Below are positions 54,985 through 63,509 of a stretch of 64,000 nt of DNA, piece by piece. Both the position numbers and the translations under genes were made by a program. How positions within the stretch are numbered: position 1 is the first letter of the stretch; every line of letters begins with the position of its first letter. Under the pieces are notes generated by a model. That model saw only the letters and a program-made list of their open reading frames with translations, was not told the DNA's origin and searched no databases. Source of the stretch: Anaerolineales bacterium (GTDB lineage: Bacteria > Chloroflexota > Anaerolineae > Anaerolineales > Villigracilaceae); the NCBI GenBank assembly GCA_023382595.1, contig JAHDWB010000001.1:1426001-1490000 (forward strand). Direction: 5' to 3'.

Positions 54985-55000
54985 AATCTCTAATCTCCTA

Positions 55001-55073
55001 GGTGGTTGAGTAGGCGGCGGGTCTCGATACAGACTTCATCCTACTCGACCATCGCCGCCGTATCGAAACCACC
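55001..55073 (-). repeat. Palindromic repeat between sdhA and sdhB
   Basis: Words GGTGGTT, GAGTAGG, CGGCGG and TCTCGATAC in the left half reappear inverted and shuffled in the right half (CCTACTCGACC, CGCCGCC, GTATCGAAACCACC). The halves can fold into a branched structure. It is of the GGTGGTTGAGTAG...CGATACG dispersed type. Confidence 0.65.
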
Positions 55074-55074
55074 T

Positions 55075-56868
55075 CTAATAAACTCTCGCCTTCGGTTGGT
55101 GTTTGGTGATGACAACCGGCTTGTAACTGATATCGAGCTTGTCATCCTTCTTCGTGATCAGCGTATGTTTCAGCCAGTTCGCATCGTCGCGGTCGGGATA
55201 ATCCTCGCGCGAATGTCCGCCGCGGCTTTCCTTGCGGTTCAAGGCGCTCACAGCCACCACTTCCGCAATTTCAAGCAGGTTGCCAAGTTCCCAGGCGTTC
55301 AACAACTCGGTATTGAAAATTTTTCCCGTGTCGGTCACGCCGACCTGCTTGTAACGCTCCTTCAACTCGCGCACCTTCTCCAACGCAGCTTGCATGTCTT
55401 TTTCGTTGCGATAGATGCCGACATCCGCGAACATGATCTTCTTCATCTCATTGGAAATGTCGAATGCGTTCTCCTTGCCCGATCCATTTCTCAACGCTTC
55501 AAACGCGGACCTCGCGCCTGCTTCTGCGTCCCCGGGCAGAGTCTCAAAGTCGGCTGTCTGCGCGTATTCCGCCGCTTTGAGCCCCGCATGTTTGCCGAAG
55601 ACAACAAGGTCGAGCAACGAGTTTGTCCCCAAACGGTTCGCGCCATGGACAGATACACACGCACACTCGCCCGCCGCGTACAAGCCGGTCAGGATGGTAT
55701 TTTTATCGTCAATGACCACTTCACCGTATTTATTGGTCGGGATGCCGCCCATCGTGTAATGCGCTGTCGGCTGGATCGGCATCACTTGTGTGACCGGGTC
55801 TACGCCGAGGTAGACGCGGCAGAAATCCACAATATCAGGAATCTTCTTCAGGACGGTATCCGCAGTGATGGTGTAGGGAGTGCCGTCGGGGTTGGTGCGT
55901 CCATCCATGGCAGCGAATTTGTTCACGCTTTCCGGGCGGATATCGAGATAGACATAGTTCGAGCCGTTGATGCCGCGCCCTTCTTTAATTTCAGTGTAGA
56001 TTGCGCGGGAGACCACATCACGCGAGGCAAGGTCTTTTACGGTCGGCGCATACTTCGGCATGAAGCGCTCACCATCTCCATTGAGCAGAATCCCGCCTTC
56101 GCCGCGCACGCCTTCGGTGATGAGAATACCGAGTTTATAAATTCCCGTCGGATGGAACTGGAAGAACTCCATATCTTCGAGCGGAATGCCGTGACGGAGC
56201 AGGATCGCCGCGCCATCGCCTGTGTAGGCATACGCATTCGAGGTGACGTCGAAGATGCGCCCATGTCCGCCCGTGGCAAAGACGACCGCCTTGGCGTGGA
56301 TGGTGTGCAGTTCGCCCGTCGCCAGTTCCACAGCCACCACGCCTGCGGCTTTTCCATTGACCATGATGAAATCCAACACTTGATATTCATCAAAGAAATT
56401 GACCTTGTTCTTCAAGCACTGCTGATACAAGGTTTGCAGGATCATGTGCCCCGTGCGGTCGGCGGCGTGTGCTGCGCGGCGGACAGGTTTGCCGGTTTCG
56501 TTGTTCGTATGTCCGCCAAACGGCCGCTGGGAGATCTTGCCTTCGGGCGTGCGGTCGAACGGCAGACCCATATGTTCGAGCTCCAGCACGGCATCGATGG
56601 CTTCATTGCACATGAACTCGATGGCATCCTGGTCGCCGAGATAATCGGAGCCTTTGACGGTATCGTACATGTGCCATTCGGGTCGGTCTTCCTCGTAGTT
56701 GCCCAGCGCCGCGGAGATGCCGCCCTGCGCCGCGCCGGTATGCGAGCGTGTGGGATATAACTTGCTGATGACGGCGGTCTTTGCGGTGCGTGAGGCGTAC
56801 AAGCCAGCCATCAGACCTGCGCCGCCCGCCCCCACCACCACCACATCAAATTGATGAACGTTTGCCAT
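55075..56868 (-). CDS. sdhA: Succinate dehydrogenase flavoprotein subunit
   Basis: 597 residues. FAD motifs: [17 protein letters not shown] (residues 10-26) and [16 protein letters not shown], with the His for covalent FAD inside the second (about residue 42). Active-site segments [21 protein letters not shown] and [18 protein letters not shown] are intact. It oxidises succinate to fumarate (or the reverse) on the inner face of the membrane. AGGAG precedes the ATG. C-terminal [12 protein letters not shown]-like segment ([19 protein letters not shown]) is normal for the enzyme. Confidence 0.97.
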   Translation of the reverse strand: MANVHQFDVVVVGAGGAGLMAGLYASRTAKTAVISKLYPTRSHTGAAQGGISAALGNYEEDRPEWHMYDTVKGSDYLGDQDAIEFMCNEAIDAVLELEHMGLPFDRTPEGKISQRPFGGHTNNETGKPVRRAAHAADRTGHMILQTLYQQCLKNKVNFFDEYQVLDFIMVNGKAAGVVAVELATGELHTIHAKAVVFATGGHGRIFDVTSNAYAYTGDGAAILLRHGIPLEDMEFFQFHPTGIYKLGILITEGVRGEGGILLNGDGERFMPKYAPTVKDLASRDVVSRAIYTEIKEGRGINGSNYVYLDIRPESVNKFAAMDGRTNPDGTPYTITADTVLKKIPDIVDFCRVYLGVDPVTQVMPIQPTAHYTMGGIPTNKYGEVVIDDKNTILTGLYAAGECACVSVHGANRLGTNSLLDLVVFGKHAGLKAAEYAQTADFETLPGDAEAGARSAFEALRNGSGKENAFDISNEMKKIMFADVGIYRNEKDMQAALEKVRELKERYKQVGVTDTGKIFNTELLNAWELGNLLEIAEVVAVSALNRKESRGGHSREDYPDRDDANWLKHTLITKKDDKLDISYKPVVITKHQPKARVY

Positions 56869-56890
56869 GAATTACTCCTGAAAAATACTG

Positions 56891-56932
56891 ACGATGGACG
56901 ATGGACAATGATACGGTCTATCGTCCATTGTC
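56891..56932 (-). repeat. Palindromic repeat between sdhD and sdhA
   Basis: ACGATGGACGATGGACAATG is followed by TATCGTCCATTGTC; GACAATG (56904-56910) and CATTGTC (56926-56932) pair, as do the GGACGAT/ATCGTCC words. It is of the ATGGACGATGG type of tandem-word palindrome. Confidence 0.6.
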
Positions 56933-56942
56933 TGCGGTCAAT

Positions 56943-57377
56943 TTACGCTGTCCAGATGATATACAAACCCATGATACTGACGCCGATCATCATCACAATG
57001 CTCAGGAAGCGCACGAACTTGCGCCCGCCGGAACTTGCGATGTAATCATCCGCAATCACGACCAGACCGTGCACGCCGTGCGCTGTCGCGACTAGCAAAA
57101 GCGCGCTGGCGGTCAACAGCCAGAACGGATTGGACCAGATGTCCAGATCGGGCACATCCGTGCTCTGCACGTGATAGACGTTTGGCATGAACGCCCAGCG
57201 CATCACATCTGCGAAGTTCATCTGGTTGCGCGCACCCATGATCAAGGCGCCGATAATGCCCACGAGGATCAGACCATATATGGCTAAGGCAGAGAGGCGG
57301 GTGAAGATCCACATGATGGCTTCAAAGTTCGTCAATCCGCGCTCTTTAAGGGAGAGTCTTCTCGATTTCGTCGCCAT
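56943..57377 (-). CDS. sdhD: Succinate dehydrogenase membrane anchor subunit
   Basis: 144 residues with three membrane segments (about 24-46, 78-102 and 120-141). The second ends TAHGVHGLVVIADDYI, where His is the expected haem b ligand and the Asp-Tyr pair is near the quinone site. GGAGG precedes the ATG, one base after the sdhC stop. It matches SdhD by size, position and the HGxxGL pattern. Confidence 0.88.
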   Translation of the reverse strand: MATKSRRLSLKERGLTNFEAIMWIFTRLSALAIYGLILVGIIGALIMGARNQMNFADVMRWAFMPNVYHVQSTDVPDLDIWSNPFWLLTASALLLVATAHGVHGLVVIADDYIASSGGRKFVRFLSIVMMIGVSIMGLYIIWTA

Positions 57378-57378
57378 G

Positions 57379-57753
57379 TCAGCCTCCGAACGCCGTGTTG
57401 AGAATTACGAAGACCGAAATGCCGAACAACGGAATGAACACCGCCCATTCGAGCCAGATGGCTTCCTTTTGATAGTCGAGCAGTTTGGGCCAAAGATCCA
57501 GAATGGTGATGCGCAGCCCGTTGATGGCATGGAACAACACGCAGAAGAAAATGAATATCTGGAACGCCCAGTTTTGATAGATACCGTTCAAAAATCCCCC
57601 GAACCTGCCTCCAACGAACGACGCCAGAATGTGCACAGTGATGAAGATGCCCATGCCCAGCCCGCCGATGCGGTGCAGGATATAGGTCAGGTAGCCTGAC
57701 GGTCCTTTATAACGCAACCCCGCCGAAAGGCTGACATTTCGTTTCAAGCCCAT
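57379..57753 (-). CDS. sdhC: Succinate dehydrogenase cytochrome b subunit
   Basis: 124 residues with three membrane segments. YILHRIGGLGMGIFITVHIL has the HRxxGL quinone/haem signature and the following His; FHAINGLRITILDL is the second signature of cytochrome b556 subunits. GGAGG precedes the ATG. First gene of the operon, behind the promoter at 57826-57854. Confidence 0.9.
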   Translation of the reverse strand: MGLKRNVSLSAGLRYKGPSGYLTYILHRIGGLGMGIFITVHILASFVGGRFGGFLNGIYQNWAFQIFIFFCVLFHAINGLRITILDLWPKLLDYQKEAIWLEWAVFIPLFGISVFVILNTAFGG

Positions 57754-57825
57754 CTATGCCTCCGTATGACTTTTCTTTGGAAGATCACCCGCTCGTCTCC
57801 CGTTGATTTTGTGATGACTGCGCCT

Positions 57826-57854
57826 ATTTTACTCTCTAACCTCGTAAATCGCAA
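57826..57854 (-). promoter_or_regulatory. sdh operon promoter
   Basis: Leftwards: TTGCGA (57854-57849), 17 bases, TAAAAT (57831-57826). It leaves a leader of about 65 bases before sdhC. Confidence 0.7.
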
Positions 57855-57919
57855 AAGAAAGTGAAATCGCGAACAATGAAAGGTGACAAACATCCTAGTG
57901 ATTTTGTTATCCGTCATCC

Positions 57920-57949
57920 TTCAAAAAAGCGGACAAAGACCTTTATAAT
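57920..57949 (+). promoter_or_regulatory. Probable promoter of the Rieske/cytochrome b operon
   Basis: TATAAT (57944-57949) with TTCAAA 18 bases upstream (57920-57925), about 80 bases before the Rieske gene start. The -35 box is weak. The divergent 283-base region shows no other feature I can name. Confidence 0.5.
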
Positions 57950-58036
57950 CCAATTCACGCCGCTTGTAACGTACAAGCCCCTTCTTTATTCATGATCAGC
58001 TTCGACAAGCGCAAAAAATCGTCCAAGGAGGCGCAT

Positions 58037-58534
58037 ATGTCTGATTCACATGAACTATCCCGCCGCGATTTCATCAAGGTGACGACGGGAATTGTTGGAG
58101 GATTGATCGGAGCAGTGATCGGTCTGCCCGCGATCTACTATTTGATCGACCCCGCCCTGCGCGAGGGCGGCAAGGAAGCGTGGATCCCCATCGGTAAATT
58201 CGATGACATGCAAGTCGGCACCCCTTACTCGTTCTCATTCACACGCGTCCAAGTCAACGGCTGGGAACGGACAGCCAGCAGTTTCGGCGGATACGCCGTC
58301 CGCAAATCGGACTCGCCTGAGGACCTGCTCATCCTCAACAGCCGCTGTACGCATCTCGCCTGCACCGTCAACTGGTCGGCTGAAGCCAATGCTTATCTCT
58401 GCCCCTGCCACGATGCCGCATTCGACATCGAGGGCGCAGTATTGAGCGGACCTCCCCCGCACGATCTGTTCGTATTCGACCAACACCGCCTCACTGAGGA
58501 CGGTATCATCGAAATCTTCTTCAAGGAGGGCTGA
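58037..58534 (+). CDS. Rieske iron-sulfur protein of a bc-type complex
   Basis: 165 residues from the ATG behind AAGGAGG. A twin-arginine motif (SRRDFIK, residues 8-14) and one membrane segment (about 18-40) direct and anchor it through the Tat system. The Rieske [2Fe-2S] ligands are in CTHLAC and CPCH (about residues 103-125) with the cluster-covering Pro loop SGPPPHDL. It takes electrons from menaquinol/quinol bound by cytochrome b. First gene of a three-gene operon. Confidence 0.94.
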   Translation: MSDSHELSRRDFIKVTTGIVGGLIGAVIGLPAIYYLIDPALREGGKEAWIPIGKFDDMQVGTPYSFSFTRVQVNGWERTASSFGGYAVRKSDSPEDLLILNSRCTHLACTVNWSAEANAYLCPCHDAAFDIEGAVLSGPPPHDLFVFDQHRLTEDGIIEIFFKEG

Positions 58535-58537
58535 TCC

Positions 58538-59197
58538 ATGTGGAAAACCATCTATGCCTGGCTTGATGAACGCCTCGGCTTCGACAGCCTCTACACCAAC
58601 CTGCTCGACCGCCCCGAACCAAAGACCAATTGGTGGAACACGCTCGGCTCCGCCAGCCTGTTCCTCTTCATTGTGCAGGGACTTACGGGCATCTTCCTGA
58701 CCGTCTATTACACGCCCTCGCCCGACCATGCCTACGACTCCATCACCTACATCATGGAAGGCGTTGCCTTCGGCTGGCTGATACGCGGCATTCACCATTG
58801 GGGCGCGACCCTGATGGTCCTGCTCGTCTTCATCCACATGTTGCGTGTGTTCTATACCGCCTCCTTCAAATATCCCCGCGAACTGACCTGGCTGATCGGC
58901 ATCGGCTTGTTCCTGACCACGCTCGGCATGGGCTTCACCGGCTACCTGCTCCCCTGGAATCAGAAGGCATACTGGGCGACCACCGTCGGCACACAGATCG
59001 CAGGCACGGTTCCCTTCGTCGGGGATTTCATACTCAAAGCCCTGCGCGGCGGACCCGAACTCAGCGCGCTCACCCTCCAGCGTTTCTTCGCCGCCCACAT
59101 CTGGATCATCCCCGCCATTCTCGCCGCGCTCATTGGCGTGCATCTCTACCTCATCATCAAACACGGCGAATCGCACTTCCCAACCAAGGAAGATTAA
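58538..59197 (+). CDS. Cytochrome b (N-terminal, b6-type) of a bc-type complex
   Basis: 219 residues, the b6-type short form with four membrane segments. Haem ligands: the pair in GIHHWGATLM and FIHMLRVFYTASFK (helix B) and the pair in FFAAHIWIIP and IGVHLYLIIKHGE (helix D). A Cys near the N-terminus that would bind an extra haem, as in b6f complexes, is not seen. AAGGAGG precedes the ATG; the stop is two bases before the next start. Confidence 0.94.
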   Translation: MWKTIYAWLDERLGFDSLYTNLLDRPEPKTNWWNTLGSASLFLFIVQGLTGIFLTVYYTPSPDHAYDSITYIMEGVAFGWLIRGIHHWGATLMVLLVFIHMLRVFYTASFKYPRELTWLIGIGLFLTTLGMGFTGYLLPWNQKAYWATTVGTQIAGTVPFVGDFILKALRGGPELSALTLQRFFAAHIWIIPAILAALIGVHLYLIIKHGESHFPTKED

Positions 59198-59199
59198 CG

Positions 59200-60567
59200 A
59201 TGAACGACGAAACCAAAAAACAGATCAACGAACGCTACGAACGCCAGCTCGATAAGGGCGAGCGTTTCTGGCCCGACACCATCTTCAAAGACCTCATCAT
59301 GTCGCTGGGCGTCTTCGTCCTGCTCATCCTGCTGGCAACCTTCGTCGGCATCCCCGCCGAAGCCAAAGCCGACCCCAGCGATACGTCCTATCTGCCGCGC
59401 CCGGAATGGTATTTTCTCTTCCTCTTCAAATTCCTTGCGCTGTACGGTCAATTGCCGCTCATCGGCAAGATCGAATGGCTCGCCACCGTCGTTGTTCCCG
59501 GCATTGCCCTCGGCGTGCTCACGCTTCTGCCCTTCATCGAAAAAAGCCCGCGCCGCCATTACAGCAAACGCATGCTGCCCATCTCCATCATGACCATCAT
59601 GGTCGTCGGCATCGTCCTGTTAACCATCACTTCCGAAGTGCCCACCGTCTCTGAAGACGGCTCAAACCTGCTTGGGATACTACAAACCATCTCCGGGATC
59701 GCCATCCCGTTGATTGCCTACATCCTGTTCTTCGTTTTCAAGGACAACACCCGCTTCATGCTCTGGACGACAAGCCTGGCTGCCCTTTCCATGATCCTTT
59801 TCTCAGGGACAGCGCTCGCACTCGCTCCTGAGAAACATGGTGAAGAAACGGAAGTTGCCACAACGCTTGTTGACCAGATCGTCGCCGGGCAGGATCTGTA
59901 CTCCATCCACTGCACCGAATGTCATGGCGACGATGGTTCAGTTGCGATCATCGCTGGCGTGGAAGGGCTTGAAGGCGAGAAGATCACCCCCATCAACAGC
60001 CGTGATGTGCTCTACACCATCACCGACTCCGCCATGATCGAGGTCATCGCGTACGGACGCCCCAGCGCCGGCATGCCTCCGTACGGAAAGACCTACGGCG
60101 GCGAACTCACCCGCAGTCAGATCGACTACATCGTGGTCTTCATGCGCTATTCATGGGATGACCGTTTTGAAGCTCCCCAAGTCCCCGAACTCTTCCCGCC
60201 GTTGGCGGAGGGCGAAGTCCCGTCGTATGATGTCCACATCCAGCCGATTGCCAAACGTTATTGCATTTCCTGTCACCGCGCCGGCAAGGAGAACAACAAT
60301 TATCTGATGACCAGCTTTGATGAAATTCTCACCACCGGCGACCACGTGGATTTCAACGTCATCGCCGGGGATGAGAACAGTTACCTCCTGCAGACCATTC
60401 AGGGACATCCGATCCTCGACGAGAATGGAGAAGAGCTCATCAGCATCATGCCGCCCAGCCGTCTGATGAGCCAGAACGTGATCGACGTTTTCATCCGCTG
60501 GATCATGAACGGAATGCCGCGCACCGCCGCAGAAGCGGGAGCATCGTCTACAACACCCACACCATAG
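59200..60567 (+). CDS. Subunit IV fused to two cytochrome c domains
   Basis: 455 residues, AAGGA before the ATG. Residues 1-205 are a subunit IV-like part: WPDTIFKDL, PADPSD-like loop and RPEWYFLFLFKFLALYG (the PEWY quinol site) with membrane spans. Residues 225-320 are one haem-c domain (CTECH at 238-242, Met in the AGMPPYG segment) and residues 340-445 a second (CISCH at 355-359) of the type found in planctomycete-like cytochromes. Bacillus QcrC is a similar subunit IV-cytochrome c fusion with one haem; here there are two. It should pass electrons from the Rieske protein to the periplasmic acceptor. Confidence 0.9.
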   Translation: MNDETKKQINERYERQLDKGERFWPDTIFKDLIMSLGVFVLLILLATFVGIPAEAKADPSDTSYLPRPEWYFLFLFKFLALYGQLPLIGKIEWLATVVVPGIALGVLTLLPFIEKSPRRHYSKRMLPISIMTIMVVGIVLLTITSEVPTVSEDGSNLLGILQTISGIAIPLIAYILFFVFKDNTRFMLWTTSLAALSMILFSGTALALAPEKHGEETEVATTLVDQIVAGQDLYSIHCTECHGDDGSVAIIAGVEGLEGEKITPINSRDVLYTITDSAMIEVIAYGRPSAGMPPYGKTYGGELTRSQIDYIVVFMRYSWDDRFEAPQVPELFPPLAEGEVPSYDVHIQPIAKRYCISCHRAGKENNNYLMTSFDEILTTGDHVDFNVIAGDENSYLLQTIQGHPILDENGEELISIMPPSRLMSQNVIDVFIRWIMNGMPRTAAEAGASSTTPTP

Positions 60568-60575
60568 TGCAATAA

Positions 60576-60620
60576 AATAAAACAAGCCGCCTCATTTTTG
60601 ATGAGGCGGCTTGTTTTATT
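60576..60620 (+). terminator. Terminator of the bc complex operon
   Basis: A perfect 20-bp stem (60576-60595 with 60601-60620), loop TTTTG, with AATAAAA/TTTTATT at its base; it can work in both directions. Confidence 0.95.
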
Positions 60621-60630
60621 AACCAATTTG

Positions 60631-60703
60631 TGGGCCCGGCAGGATTCGAACCTGCGACCAAGCGATTATGAGTCGCCTGCGCTAACCGCTGCGCCACGGG
60701 CCC
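60631..60703 (-). tRNA. tRNA with CAU anticodon, probably tRNA-Ile2
   Basis: 73 bases with a complete cloverleaf: acceptor GGGCCCG/CGGGCCC, anticodon loop CTCATAA, T arm GCAGG-TTCGAAT-CCTGC. The anticodon arm GGCGACTCATAATCGCTTGGTCGC is that of E. coli tRNA-Ile2 (lysidine-modified CAU), not of elongator tRNA-Met. CCA is not encoded. Confidence 0.85.
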
Positions 60704-60716
60704 CTGATATTAAGTA

Positions 60717-60767
60717 TCAAGTGTCAGGCATCAAAGTGTCACGTGACACCTGGAACCTGACACTTGA
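60717..60767. repeat. Nested palindrome between tRNA genes
   Basis: Outer arms TCAAGTGTCAGG and CCTGACACTTGA (12 bp, perfect) enclose the inner perfect palindrome GTGTCAC-GTGACAC. It is built of the word AGTGTCA repeated on both strands. Confidence 0.65.
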
Positions 60768-60780
60768 CACCGAACGTCAG

Positions 60781-60852
60781 AGCGGGAGATGGGATTCGAA
60801 CCCACGAATATCAGCTTGGAAGGCTGACGCCTTACCACTTGGCGACTCCCGC
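60781..60852 (-). tRNA. tRNA-Gly (UCC)
   Basis: 72 bases: acceptor GCGGGAG/CTCCCGC, anticodon loop CTTCCAA, T arm GTGGG-TTCGAAT-CCCAT (one G-T pair). CCA is not encoded. Confidence 0.93.
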
Positions 60853-60894
60853 GAGAGCCTGATTTTACTGTGATGCCCCAAGTCAGTCAAGCAC

Positions 60895-60923
60895 TTGACC
60901 GTCTACCCGCATTACAGTAAAAT
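60895..60923 (+). promoter_or_regulatory. Promoter of the tRNA-Arg gene
   Basis: TTGACC (60895-60900), 17 bases, TAAAAT (60918-60923); transcription should start about nine bases before the tRNA. Confidence 0.75.
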
Positions 60924-60938
60924 ACCACCCGCTTCAAT

Positions 60939-61015
60939 GCCCTCGTAGCTCAGTGGATTAGAGCGCTTGCTTGCGGAGCAATAGGTCGTGTGTTCGAGTC
61001 GCACCGAGGGCGCCA
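60939..61015 (+). tRNA. tRNA-Arg (GCG)
   Basis: 77 bases with an encoded CCA. Acceptor GCCCTCG/CGAGGGC, anticodon loop TTGCGGA (anticodon GCG) on a stem with one C-T mismatch at 27-43, T arm GTGTG-TTCGAGT-CGCAC. C35 and A20, arginine identity bases, are present. Confidence 0.88.
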
Positions 61016-61018
61016 TTC

Positions 61019-61048
61019 AAACCGTTTTCCATGAGGAAGACGGTTTTT
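61019..61048 (+). terminator. tRNA-Arg terminator
   Basis: AAACCGTTTTCC pairs with GGAAGACGGTTT (12 bp, one G-T), loop ATGA, with T run at the end. Confidence 0.88.
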
Positions 61049-61104
61049 CGTTCAGTAAACCATGCCATAATTGAGAACGTTTTTGCTTATAATGGAACCA
61101 TACT

Positions 61105-61914
61105 ATGAAAAAGAACAAACCCCATATCCTTCTTACCAACGATGACGGCATCCGCTCGCCCGGCTTATGGGCGGCGGCAAGCGAACTCTCGAAGATCGGC
61201 TACGTCACCGTTGCCGCGCCGCGCGACCAATCCACAGCCATGGGGCGCAGCCTGCCCAGCACGTCAGATGGGATCATTCGCAAGGAACAGGTGCAGGTCA
61301 ACGGTCAGGAATGGAGCGTGTATGCCATCGGGGGCTCCCCCGCCCAAGCCGTCCTGCACGGCATCTTGGAGATCGTCCCGCACAAGCCGGATCTGATCGT
61401 CTCGGGCATCAACTACGGTGAAAATGTCGGGCTGGGCATCACCATCTCCGGCACGGTCGGCGCAGCAATGGAAGCCGCCTCGCTCGGCTATCCCGCGCTG
61501 GCAGTCTCACAGGAAACCGACGCGCATCATCACCTCAGCTACTCGGATGAAATTGATTTCAAACCAGCGGGATACTTCACCGCCTATTTCGCAAAATTGA
61601 TCCTGGAAAAAAAATTCTTCGCCGGGGTCGATCTATTGAAAGTAGAAGTACCGCGTCATGCCACGCCGGAAACTGAGTGGGAAATGGCGAGGCTTTCCCG
61701 CCACCGATACTATGAACCGGTCCCCGCTGAAAGAGAATCCTGGGATGTGCCCGGCTCCATTAGATACCGCCACGACAACACGATCGATCAGGAACCCGAA
61801 GATACGGATGTGTATGTTCTGCGCAAGAAAAAAATGGTCGCGGTCACACCCATCAACCTGGATATGACCGCTCGCGTGGATCTACACGAACTCGAAAAGC
61901 ATTTTCGAAAATAA
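61105..61914 (+). CDS. surE: 5'/3'-nucleotidase SurE
   Basis: 269 residues. The metal site ILLTNDDGI (residues 8-16) and SGINYGENVGLGITISGTVGAA (Asn and Ser in the active site) are complete. SurE removes phosphate from nucleoside monophosphates and aids stress survival. TATAAT at 61088-61093 leaves only about five bases of leader and no ribosome site, so the mRNA is nearly leaderless. It is followed by a bidirectional terminator. Confidence 0.94.
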   Translation: MKKNKPHILLTNDDGIRSPGLWAAASELSKIGYVTVAAPRDQSTAMGRSLPSTSDGIIRKEQVQVNGQEWSVYAIGGSPAQAVLHGILEIVPHKPDLIVSGINYGENVGLGITISGTVGAAMEAASLGYPALAVSQETDAHHHLSYSDEIDFKPAGYFTAYFAKLILEKKFFAGVDLLKVEVPRHATPETEWEMARLSRHRYYEPVPAERESWDVPGSIRYRHDNTIDQEPEDTDVYVLRKKKMVAVTPINLDMTARVDLHELEKHFRK

Positions 61915-61947
61915 AATGACGGTCACTGGTGAAGTGACCGTCATTTT
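61913..61947. terminator. Bidirectional terminator after surE
   Basis: A 15-bp stem AAAATGACGGTCACT / AGTGACCGTCATTTT with a 5-base loop between convergent genes; it overlaps the surE stop. Confidence 0.92.
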
Positions 61948-61949
61948 CC

Positions 61950-62273
61950 TTAAGCGCGGATCATCGTCAACAGCATTTTGAACTTCTGGATCGCCTTCAA
62001 TGCATGGGGTTCATTGGCGGGCATGATGATGGCATCACCCGCGGTCAACCGAAACGGCTGACCGGAGATGGTGACATCTGCTTCGCCTTCAATAATGTGA
62101 ACCAAAGCATCGAAGGGCGCGGTATGTTCACTCAAACCCTGTTCGATGTCGAAAGCAAATAATGTGACGTTCCCCGCCTCCGCCTTGGTGATCTGGCGGC
62201 TGACGACCGATCCTTCCTGATAATTGACCATTTCAGCGAGTTTCAATACTTGTGATTTTGGCGCAGTGGACAT
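61950..62273 (-). CDS. Cupin-domain protein
   Basis: 107 residues. Cupin motif 1 in SEHTAPFDALVHIIEGEADV and motif 2 in GDAIIMPANEPHALKAIQKF, with His ligands in both. Resembles small stress-linked cupins (AraC-N or ChrR type); the substrate is unknown. AGGAGG lies before the ATG, 12 bases after the MFS gene, with which it should be co-transcribed. Confidence 0.85.
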   Translation of the reverse strand: MSTAPKSQVLKLAEMVNYQEGSVVSRQITKAEAGNVTLFAFDIEQGLSEHTAPFDALVHIIEGEADVTISGQPFRLTAGDAIIMPANEPHALKAIQKFKMLLTMIRA

Positions 62274-62285
62274 GGTTCCTCCTGT

Positions 62286-63509
62286 TTATTTGGTTTCCTC
62301 GGGTGGTTTGATCGAACGGAATTCGCGGAACAACAATAGATCATAAACGATTTTCAGCCCTCCGGAAAAGAAAAAGGGCGCGCTGAATAAAACCGGGATG
62401 CTGAAAAATAACCCCGTCAACGTTGGGGAGAGGGCTGCGCCAACAGAACGGGCGATGGCGGTAACACCTGCAGCGGCGGACCGTTCGTCGGGGTCAACAA
62501 CAGCCACCGTGTAGGATTGACGCGTCGGGACATCCATCTGGGAGATGCTAAAGCGCAGGAGCAGGACTCCGATGGCAAGCGGAAGCGTCGGCATCAACGG
62601 GACAAGAATCAACAAGATATTGGATGGAATGTGGGTGAAGACCATTGTATTGACCAGCCCGATCTTTTCAGCAAGTTTGACAGCCAGCAACGCCGAAATT
62701 CCCGCGAGGATATTTGCACCGAAGAAAATACTGCCAAGGACTCCCGTATCCACGCCGAATTTGACGTGGAACCAGTACGCCATGAAACTTTGCACGATCA
62801 ATCCGCCTGCAAAAGCATCGATGGAAAAAAGCGCGCTCAGTTTGAAAACGACATTCCGCGAGCGATGCAAGCCCAGTACCTTCTTTTGCTGTGTTTGTTT
62901 GTGAGCGGCTTCGATGGCAGGCGAGACGCCTAAAAACAGGACGAGCAGAATGAGACCGCCGAGCGCATATCCCATCAGAATGGCACGATATGATTCGAGC
63001 GCCGTCCAGCCATTGGACTGCAAGACCTGCGCCAGCCATCCGCTCCCCAGCGCGCCAAACGCGGACGAGAACGAACCGCCCAGGTTGTACCATGCAAAGA
63101 GTTTCGTGCGCGAGCGGTCGGGGACAAGTTGTGTCAACCCCGCCTGCTCGACGGCAAGGAAGGGACCGATCTCCTTATCATTCGGGCTGATCACGCCAAT
63201 AACGGCGGCAATCGTAAGGATGATGATGTTGTTCGTCAGTATAAAAACAATCCCCGCGCCGAGCATGAGCAGGGCGCCGATCAGCAGGGTGCGTTTGCGT
63301 CCAAACCCGTCGGCGTGCGTGGTCAGCCAGAGCGAAATCCCCGCATCCCCTATCAACGTGAGTGTGAATAACAACCCGACCTGCGTTGCGGTTAATCCCG
63401 CTTCGGTTAGGTACAGCACAAGAACAACTGCGAGCGAGCCGTAACAAAACATGCGGATAATGCGGGTGGCAAAGAGCAGAACAATATCCCTGCGATGATC
63501 CTTCGTCAT
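62286..63509 (-). CDS. Major facilitator superfamily transporter
   Basis: 407 residues with 12 hydrophobic segments. The MFS motif between segments 2 and 3 reads WLTTHADGFGRKRTLLIGAL, and the second half repeats the fold. It resembles drug or metabolite exporters (EmrD/YfcJ-type), but substrate residues cannot be assigned. Its ATG overlaps the stop of the upstream helicase gene by four bases (ATGA), and AAGGAA precedes it. Confidence 0.85.
   Translation of the reverse strand: MTKDHRRDIVLLFATRIIRMFCYGSLAVVLVLYLTEAGLTATQVGLLFTLTLIGDAGISLWLTTHADGFGRKRTLLIGALLMLGAGIVFILTNNIIILTIAAVIGVISPNDKEIGPFLAVEQAGLTQLVPDRSRTKLFAWYNLGGSFSSAFGALGSGWLAQVLQSNGWTALESYRAILMGYALGGLILLVLFLGVSPAIEAAHKQTQQKKVLGLHRSRNVVFKLSALFSIDAFAGGLIVQSFMAYWFHVKFGVDTGVLGSIFFGANILAGISALLAVKLAEKIGLVNTMVFTHIPSNILLILVPLMPTLPLAIGVLLLRFSISQMDVPTRQSYTVAVVDPDERSAAAGVTAIARSVGAALSPTLTGLFFSIPVLFSAPFFFSGGLKIVYDLLLFREFRSIKPPEETK

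Noticed and set aside
58235-59176. Open frame of 313 codons on the minus strand over the Rieske/cytochrome b genes
   Set aside because: The plus-strand genes have full cofactor motifs; the minus frame is rich in Glu/Gly without any motif.
60598-60873. Open frame of 91 codons across two tRNA genes
   Set aside because: It runs antisense to both tRNAs and their spacer.
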